From NCBI RefSeq assembly GCF_050947335.1, contig NW_027473697.1, positions 109,170 to 173,169 of the forward strand: 64,000 nucleotides of DNA, in the 5' to 3' direction. The translations under genes and the position numbers were made by a program. This document shows, in pieces, positions 56,801 to 64,000 of the stretch. The notes beneath the pieces are model-generated. The model saw only the letters and a program-made list of their open reading frames with translations. It was not told where the DNA came from and did not search any database. Every line of letters begins with the position of its first letter. Positions within the stretch are counted from its first letter, which is position 1. The stretch is from Megachile rotundata (Eukaryota; Arthropoda; Insecta; Hymenoptera; Megachilidae).

Positions 56801-57269
56801 TAGATTGATAATAATAAGAGTAATAAGTATAGGAATTGTCGTTCTATCGATCATATCTGCATAACATGGTTAATAATATGAGTTGGATTGATAATAGTGA
56901 GTGTAATAAGTATAGAAATTGTCGTTCTATCGATCATATATGCATAATATGGCTAATAATATGAATTAGATTGATAATAATAAGAGTAATACGTATAGTA
57001 ATTGTCGTACTATCGATCATATCTGCATAACATGGTTAATAATATGAGTTAGATTGATAATAGTAAGTGTAATATGTATAGTAATTGTCCATCTATCGGT
57101 CATATAAGCATAATATGGCTAATAATATGAGTTAGATTGATAATAATAAGAGTAATGAGTATAGTAATTGTCGTTCTATCGATCATATAAGCACAATATG
57201 GCTAATAATATGAGTTAGATTGATAATAATAAGAGTAATAAGTATAGTAATTGTCGTTCTATCGATCAT
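40888..57269 (+). repeat. 2.85-kb block copied 163 monomers apart (13529 bp)
   Basis: Bases 40888-43740 match 54417-57269. Markers are GAGCATAATGTGG (40921/54450), GATAAGAAT (41452/54981), GATAGTAGTG (41950/55479), the rare CGGTCATATAAGAAT (42157/55686), AGATATGTGC (42681/56210) and GAGTTGGATT (43351/56880). The block spans the junction at which the 6142 bp duplication starts, so the two events overlap in their source. Private changes include gtcgtcgtat near 54434, aatagggc near 56367 and tagtaagtg near 57061. Confidence 0.85.
42514..54797 (+). repeat. 6142-bp tandem duplication (74 monomers)
   Basis: The unit 42514-48655 is followed directly by a second copy, 48656-54797. Homology extends from about 42500/48642 to about 48664/54806, slightly more than one period, so the duplication is complete and direct. 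Markers 6142 apart include attagttag (42602/48744), agatatgtgc (42681/48823), gagttggatt (43351/49493), aagcatag (44043/50185 and 47280/53422), gtcgttttatc (47876/54018) and atgatttag (48163/54305). Noticed differences are few: ggtcaat at 50063, aatattaag near 44944, cataaaatgg near 45906, gataattt near 46724, cataacatgg near 48396, taagaag near 48522 and gtcgtcgtat near 54434. The estimate is above 99.8% identity. Confidence 0.9.
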
Positions 57270-57274
57270 ATCTG

Positions 57275-60200
57275 CATAATATGGTTAATAATATGAGTTA
57301 GATTGATAATAATAAGAGTAATAAGTATAGTAATTGTCGTTCTATCGATCATATCTGCATAACATGGTTAATAATATGAGTTAGATTGATAATAGTGAGT
57401 GTAATAAGTATAGAGATTGTCGTTCTATCGATCAGATATGCATAATATGGCTAATAATATGAATTAGATTGATAATAATAAGAGTAATAAGTATAGTACT
57501 TGTCGTTCTATCGATCATATCTGCATAATATGGTTAATAATATGAGTTAGATTGATAATAATAAGAGTAATAAGTATAGGAATTGTCGTTCTATCGATCA
57601 TATCTGCATAATATGGTTAATAATATCAGTTAGATTGATAATAGTGAGTGTAATAAGTATAGAAATTGTCGTTCTATCGATCATATATGCATAATATGGC
57701 TAATAATATGAATTAGATTGATAATAATAAGAGTAATACGTATAGTAATTGTCGTACTATCGATCATATCTGCATAACATGGTTAATAATATGAGTTAGA
57801 TTGATAATAGTGAGTGTAAAATGTATAGTAATTGTCCATCTATCGGTCATATAAGCATAATATGGCTAATAATATGAGTTAGATTGATAATAATAAGAGT
57901 AATGAGTATAGTAATTGTCGTTCTATCGATCATATAAGCACAATATGGCTAATAATATGAGTTAGATTGATAATAATAAGAGTAATAAGTATAGTAATTG
58001 TCGTTCTATCGATCATATCTGCATAATATGGTTAATAATATGAGTTAGATTGATAATAATAAGAGTAATAAGTATAGTAATTGTCGTTCTATCGATCATA
58101 TCTGCATAACATGGTTAATAATATGAGTTAGATAGATAATAGTGAGTGTAATATGTATAGTAATTGTCAATCTATCGATCATATAAGCATAATATGGCTA
58201 ATAATATGAGTTACATTGATAATAATAAGAGTAATGAGTATAGTAATTGTCGTTCTATCGATCATATGAGCATAATATGACTAATAATATGAGATAGATT
58301 GATAATAATAAGAGTAATAAGTATAGTAATTGCCGTTCTATCGATCATATAAGCATAATATGGCTAATAATATGAGTTAGATTGATAATAATAAGAGTAA
58401 TAAGTATAGTAATTGTCGTACTATCGATCATATCTGCATAACATGGTTAATAATATGAGTTAGATTGATAATAGTGAGTGTAATATGTATAGTAATTGTC
58501 AATCTATCGATCATATAAGCATAATATGGCTAATAATATGAGTTAGATTGATAGTAATAAGAGTAATGAGTATAGTAATTGTCGTTCTATCGATCATATG
58601 AGCATAATATGACTAATAATATGAGTTAGATTGATAATAATAAGAGTAATAAGTATAGTAATTGTCGTTCTATCGATCATATAAGCATAATATGGCTAAT
58701 AATATGAGTTAGATTGATAATAATAAGAGGAATAAGTATAGTAATTGTCGTACTATCGATCATATCTGCATAACATGGTTAATAATATGAGTTAGATTGA
58801 TAATAGTGAGTGTAATATGTATAGTAATTGTCAATCTATCGATCATATAAGCATAATGTGGCTAAAGATATGAGTTAGATTGATAATAATAAGAGTAATA
58901 AGCATAGTAATTGTCGTTCCATCGATCATATCTGCATAACATGGTTAATAATATGAATTAGATTGATAATAGTGAGTGTAATATGTATAGTAATTGTCAA
59001 TCTATCGATCATATATGCATAATATGGCTAATAATATGAATTAGATTGATAATAATAAGAGTAATGAGTATAGTAATTGTCGTTCTATCGATCATATAAG
59101 CATAATATGGCTAATAATATTAGTTAGATTGATAATAATAAGAGTAATAAGTATAGTAATTGTCGTCCTATCGATCATATAAGCATAATATGGCTAAAGA
59201 TATGTGTTAGATTGATAATAATAAGAGTAATAAGTATAGTAATTGTCGTTCTATCGATCATATCTGCATAATATGACTAATAATATGAGTTAGATTGATA
59301 ATAATAAGAGTAATAAGTATAGTAATTGTCGTCCTATCGATCATATAAGCATAATATGGCTAAAGATATGAGTTAGATTGATAATAATAAGAGTAATAAG
59401 TATAGTAATTGTCGTTCTATCGATCATATCTGCATAATATGGTTAATAATATGAGTTAGATTCATAATAATAAGAGTAATAAGTATAGTAATTGTCGTTC
59501 TATCGATCATATCTGCATAACATGGTTAATAATATGAGTTAGATTGATAATAGTGAGTGTAATAAATATAGAAATTGTCGTTCTATCGATCAGATATGCA
59601 TAATATGGCTAATAATATGAATTAGATTGATAATAATAAGAGTAATAAGTATAGTAATTGTCGTTCTATCGATCATATCTGCATAATATGGTTAATAATA
59701 TGAGTTAGATTGATAATAATAAGAGTAATAAGTATAGTAATTGTCGTTCTATCGATCATATCTACATAATATGGTTAATAATATGAGTTAGACTGAGAAT
59801 AGTAAGTGTAATATGTGTAGTAATTGTCGTTCTATCGATCGTATAAGCATAATATGGCTAATAATATGAGTTAGATTGATAATAATAAGAGTAGTAAGTA
59901 TAGTAATTGTCGTTCTATCGATCATATCTGCATAATATGGTTAATAATATGAGTTAGATTGATAATAATAAGAGTAATAAGTATAGTAATTGTCGTTCTA
60001 TCGATCATATCTGCATAACATGGTTAATAATATGAGTTAGATAGATAATAGTGAGTGTAATATGTATAGTAATTGTCAATCTATCGATCATATAAGCATA
60101 ATATGGCTAATAATATGAGTTACATTGATAATAATAAGAGTAATGAGTATAGTAATTGTCGGTCTATCGATCATATGAGCATAATATGACTAATAATATG

Positions 60201-60280
60201 AGATAGATTGATAATAATAAGAGTAATAAGTATAGTAATTGCCGTTCTATCGATCATATAAGCATAATATGGCTAATAAT
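57275..60280 (+). repeat. Patchwork copied from 50-53 kb (offsets 5312, 5478 and 8715 bp)
   Basis: Three source offsets succeed each other. AGAGATTGTC at 57413 matches 52101 (5312 = 64 x 83). TTAGATAGATAATAG through AAGCATAG at 58900 matches 53422 (5478 = 66 x 83). GATTCATAATAATAAG at 59459 matches 50744 (8715 = 105 x 83). Because the source is itself duplicated 6142 bp away, some stretches could equally come from the copy to its left. The changes of partner fall within monomers and keep the register. Confidence 0.75.
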
Positions 60281-63200
60281 ATGAGTTAGATTGATAATAA
60301 TAAGAGTAATAAGTATAGTAATTGTCGTTCTATCGATCATATCTGCATAATATGGTTAATAATATGAGTTAGATTGATAATAATAAGAGTAATAAGTATA
60401 GTAATTGTCGTTTTATCGATCATATCTGCATAACATGGTTAATAATATGAGTTAGATTGATAATAGTGAGTGTAATAAGTATAGAGATTGTCGTTCTATC
60501 GATCAGATATGCATAATATGGCTAATAATATGAATTAGATTGATAATAATAAGAGTAATAAGTATAGTACTTGTCGTTCTATCGATCATATCTGCATAAT
60601 ATGGTTAATAATATGAGTTAGATTGATAATAATAAGAGTAATAAGTATAGGAATTGTCGTTCTATCGATCATATCTGCATAACATGGTTAATAATATGAT
60701 TTAGATTGATAATAGTGAGTGTAATAAGTATAGAAATTGTCGTTCTATCGATCATATATGCATAATATGGCTAATAATATGAATTAGATTGATAATAATA
60801 AGAGTAATACGTATAGTAATTGTCGTACTATCGATCATATCTGCATAACATGGTTAATAATATGAGTTAGATTGATAATAGTGAGTGTAATATGTATAGT
60901 AATTGTCCATCTATCGGTGATATAAGCCTTATATGGCTAATAATATGAGTTAGATTGATAATAATAAGAGTAATGAGTATAGTAATTGTCGTTCTATCGA
61001 TCATATAAGCACAATATGGCTAATAATATGAGTTAGATTGATAATAATAAGAGTAATAAGTATAGTAATTGTCGTTCTATCGATCATATCTGCATAATAT
61101 GGTTAATAATATGAGTTAGATTGATAATAATAAGAGTAATAAGTATAGTAATTGTCGTACTATCGATCATATCTGCATAACATGGTTAATAATATGAGTT
61201 AGATTGATAATAGTGAGTGTAATATGTATAGTAATTGTCAATCTATCGATCATATAAGCATAATATGGCTAATAATATGAGTTAGATTGATAGTAATAAG
61301 AGTAATGAGTATAGTAATTGTCGTTCTATCGATCATATGAGCATAATATGACTAATAATATGAGTTAGATTGATAATAATAAGAGTAATAAGTATAGTAA
61401 TTGTCGTTTTATCGATCATATCTGCATAACATGGTTAATAATATGAGTTAGATTGATAATAGTGAGTGTAATATGTATAGTAATTGTCCATCTATCGGTC
61501 ATATAAGCATAATATGGCTAATAATATGAGTTAGATTGATAATAATAAGAGTAATGAGTATAGTAATTGTCGTTCTATCGATCATATAAGCACAATATGG
61601 CTAATAATATGAGTTAGATTGATAATAATAAGAGTAATAAGTATAGTAATTGTCGTTCTATCGATCATATCTGCATAATATGGTTAATAATATGAGTTAG
61701 ATTGATAATAATAAGAGTAATAAGTATAGTAATTGTCGTTCTATCGATCATATCTGCATAACATGGTTAATAATATGAGTTAGATAGATAATAGTGAGTG
61801 TAATATGTATAGTAATTGTCAATCTATCGATCATATAAGCATAATATGGCTAATAATATGAGTTGCATTGATAATAATAAGAGTAATGAGTATAGTAATT
61901 GTCGTTCTATCGATCATATGAGCATAATATGACTAATAATATGAGATAGATTGATAATAATAAGAGTAATAAGTATAGTAATTGCCGTTCTATCGATCAT
62001 ATAAGCATAATATGGCTAATAATATGAGTTAGATTGATAATAATAAGAGTAATAAGTATAGTAATTGTCGTACTATCGATCATATCTGCATAACATGGTT
62101 AATAATATGAGTTAGATTGATAATAGTGAGTGTAATATGTATAGTAATTGTCAATCTATCGATCATATAAGCATAATATGGCTAATAATATGAGTTAGAT
62201 TGATAGTAATAAGAGTAATGAGTATAGTAATTGTCGTTCTATCGATCATATGAGCATAATATGACTAATAATATGAGTTAGATTGATAATAATAAGAGTA
62301 ATAAGTATAGTAATTGTCGTTCTATCGATCATATAAGCATAATATGGCTAATAATATGAGTTAGATTGATAATAATAAGAGGAATAAGTATAGTAATTGT
62401 CGTACTATCGATCATATCTGCATAACATGGTTAATAATATGAGTTAGATTGATAATAGTGAGTGTAATATGTATAGTAATTGTCAATCTATCGATCATAT
62501 AAGCATAATGTGGCTAAAGATATGAGTTAGATTGATAATAATAAGAGTAATAAGCATAGTAATTGTCGTTCCATCGATCATATCTGCATAACATGGTTAA
62601 TAATATGAATTAGATTGATAATAGTGAGTGTAATATGTATAGTAATTGTCAATCTATCGATCATATATGCATAATATGGCTAATAATATGAATTAGATTG
62701 ATAATAATAAGAGTAATGAGTATAGTAATTGTCGTTCTATCGATCATATAAGCATAATATGGCTAATAATATTAGTTAGATTGATAATAATAAGAGTAAT
62801 AAGTATAGTAATTGTCGTCCTATCGATCATATAAGCATAATATGGCTAAAGATATGTGTTAGATTGATAATAATAAGAGTAATAAGTATAGTAATTGTCG
62901 TTCTATCGATCATATCTGCATAATATGACTAATAATATGAGTTAGATTGATAATAATAAGAGTAATAAGTATAGTAATTGTCGTCCTATCGATCATATAA
63001 GCATAATATGGCTAAAGATATGAGTTAGATTGATAATAATAAGAGTAATAAGTATAGTAATTGTCGTTCTATCGATCATATCTGCATAATATGGTTAATA
63101 ATATGAGTTAGATTCATAATAATAAGAGTAATAAGTATAGTAATTGTCGTTCTATCGATCATATCTGCATAACATGGTTAATAATATGAGTTAGATTGAT

Positions 63201-63695
63201 AATAGTGAGTGTAATAAGTATAGAAATTGTCGTTCTATCGATCAGATATGCATAATATGGCTAATAATATGAATTAGATTGATAATAATAAGAGTAATAA
63301 GTATAGTAATTGTCGTTCTATCGATCATATCTGCATAATATGGTTAATAATATGAGTTAGATTGATAATAATAAGAGTAATAAGTATAGTAATTGTCGTT
63401 CTATCGATCATATCTACATAATATGGTTAATAATATGAGTTAGACTGAGAATAGTAAGTGTAATATGTGTAGTAATTGTCGTTCTATCGATCGTATAAGC
63501 ATAATATGGCTAATAATATGAGTTAGATTGATAATAATAAGAGTAGTAAGTATAGTAATTGTCGTTCTATCGATCATATCTGCATAATATGGTTAATAAT
63601 ATGAGTTAGATTGATAATAATAAGAGTAATAAGTATAGTAATTGTCGTTCTATCGATCATATCTGCATAACATGGTTAATAATATGAGTTAGATT
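57758..63695 (+). repeat. 2.3-kb block copied 44 monomers apart (3652 bp)
   Basis: Bases 57758-60043 match 61410-63695, except that the second copy ends in a TTAGATTG rather than TTAGATAG unit. Markers are CGGTCATAT (57844/61496), TTAGATAGATAATAG near 58128 and 61780, AAGCATAG (58900/62552), GATTCATAAT (59459/63111), TATCTACATAATATGG (59759/63411) and gactgag. Noticed differences are gtaaaatg near 57817, agttgcattg near 61861 and aataaatat near 59571. Confidence 0.84.
60910..60932 (+). other. Clustered private substitutions in one monomer junction
   Basis: Where other units of this subtype read CGGTCATATAAGCATAATATGG, this one reads CGGTGATATAAGCCTTATATGG. Three substitutions fall within about 12 bases, with no length change (head GC at 60926, on register). 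No other copy in the window shares them. It could be a local mutation cluster, an error-prone repair tract or a sequencing or consensus error. Confidence 0.7.
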
Positions 63696-64000
63696 GATAA
63701 TAGTGAGTGTAATAAGTATCGAGATTGTCGTTCTATCGATCAGATATGCATAATATGGCTAATAATATGAATTAGATTGATAATAATAAGAGTAATAAGT
63801 ATAGTACTTGTCGTTCTATCGATCATATCTGCATAATATGGTTAATAATATGAGTTAGATTCATAATAATAAGAGTAATAAGTACAGTAATTGTCGTTCT
63901 ATCGATCATATCTGCATAACATGGTTAATAATATGAGTTAGATTGATAATAGTGAGTGTAATAAGTATAGAAATTGTCGTTCTATCGATCAGATATGCAT

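Larger units (their letters stand above)
1..64000 (+). repeat. 83-bp AT-rich satellite array, about 771 head-to-tail monomers
   Basis: The whole window is one tandem array. The GC dinucleotide of the monomer head lies at 6, 89, 172, 255 and 338, a step of exactly 83 bases, and the last head GC lies at 63997. The distance of 63991 equals 771 x 83 minus 2. All monomers point the same way, and I saw no inverted unit, unique spacer or inserted element. The first monomer (1-83) has 21 G+C of 83 (25%), with G outnumbering C 15 to 6. Nearly every copy ends in TATCGATCA. Such arrays are typical of eukaryotic centromeric or pericentromeric heterochromatin; that location is inferred, not shown. Both array edges lie outside the window. 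I do not recognise the satellite family. Confidence 0.98.

Noticed and set aside
1..64000. CRISPR array or phage-derived repeat array
   Set aside because: There are no unique spacers between conserved repeats; the entire 83 bp unit is repeated with low divergence, and no cas-like gene is present.
1..64000. Protein-coding repeats or open reading frames on either strand
   Set aside because: The first monomer has stop codons in all three + frames (TAA at 3, TGA at 26, TAG at 31). On the - strand stops occur in two phases, and because 83 is not a multiple of 3 each frame meets them within about three monomers. No long frame can stay open in consensus units.
1..64000. CENP-B box
   Set aside because: No match to the vertebrate box core (TTCG followed by a CGGG) was seen; the unit has no CGGG at all.
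1..64000. Telomeric or subtelomeric repeat
   Set aside because: TTAGAT words occur once per 83 bp, but there are no runs of TTAGG, TTAGGG or TTTAGGG.
1..64000. Mitochondrial or plastid AT-rich control region
   Set aside because: No tRNA, rRNA or coding sequence appears in 64 kb, and an array of 771 ordered units with segmental duplications is typical of nuclear satellites.
1..64000. TATA box promoters or TATAAG heads as regulatory sites
   Set aside because: TATAAG is part of the repeat and recurs hundreds of times; nothing marks any single copy as a promoter.
1..64000. Inserted transposons, inverted monomers or strand switches
   Set aside because: Reading through the window, every unit keeps the same orientation and spacing; no interruption longer than a single-base indel was found.

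Overview
The window is one uninterrupted satellite DNA array. An AT-rich monomer of 83 bp repeats head to tail from base 1 to base 64000, about 771 times and always in the same orientation. I found no gene, RNA gene, transposon, CRISPR array, unique spacer or flanking single-copy sequence. The first monomer (1-83) is 25% G+C, with 15 G and 6 C on the + strand. A long, exactly spaced, homogenised array of this kind points to eukaryotic heterochromatin, such as a centromere, pericentromere, or sex- or B-chromosome block. I do not recognise the monomer and cannot name the species or clade.

Each monomer runs from a TATAAGC/TATCTGC/TATGAGC head, through a C-free, TAA-rich middle of about 52 nt, to a conserved TATCGATCA tail that carries ATCGAT and GATC. 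A limited set of monomer subtypes differs at a few diagnostic sites. These sites are the head (taagc, tgagc, tctgc, tatgc), the next block (atatggc, atatgac, acatggt, gcacaat), the middle (aaagat, gaatta, gtgagtg) and the three bases after TGTC (GTT, GTC, GTA, CAT, AAT).

Larger order comes from segmental duplication of runs of monomers, not from one regular higher-order repeat. From left to right: 1-8 kb is the most irregular zone, with older-looking duplications of 11, 17 and 36 monomers and most of the length changes. About 8-21 kb holds overlapping duplications of 23, 22, 7 and 37 monomers. About 21-36 kb holds a 9-monomer duplication, a nested 10-monomer duplication, a 30-monomer (2490 bp) higher-order repeat in nearly three copies, and a 3.4 kb block copied 11620 bp away. 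About 36-42.5 kb is a transition zone with a 35/36-monomer duplication. From 42.5 to 54.8 kb a 6142 bp unit (74 monomers) is tandemly duplicated almost without change. From 54.4 to 64 kb the array is a patchwork of blocks copied from 41-60 kb.

Two patterns deserve most attention. First, one recurring cassette carries a nested series of mutations from left to right (ggcca, then ATTGAT, then GAATTG, then GACAAT), which reads as a record of stepwise amplification. Second, the 83 bp register is kept almost perfectly: comparing positions at both ends of the window shows a net loss of 2 bases, fully explained by four single-base indels, all within the first 10.1 kb. All block limits were found by reading and subtracting marker positions, so they are good to a few tens of bases; mismatch lists are those noticed, not exhaustive.
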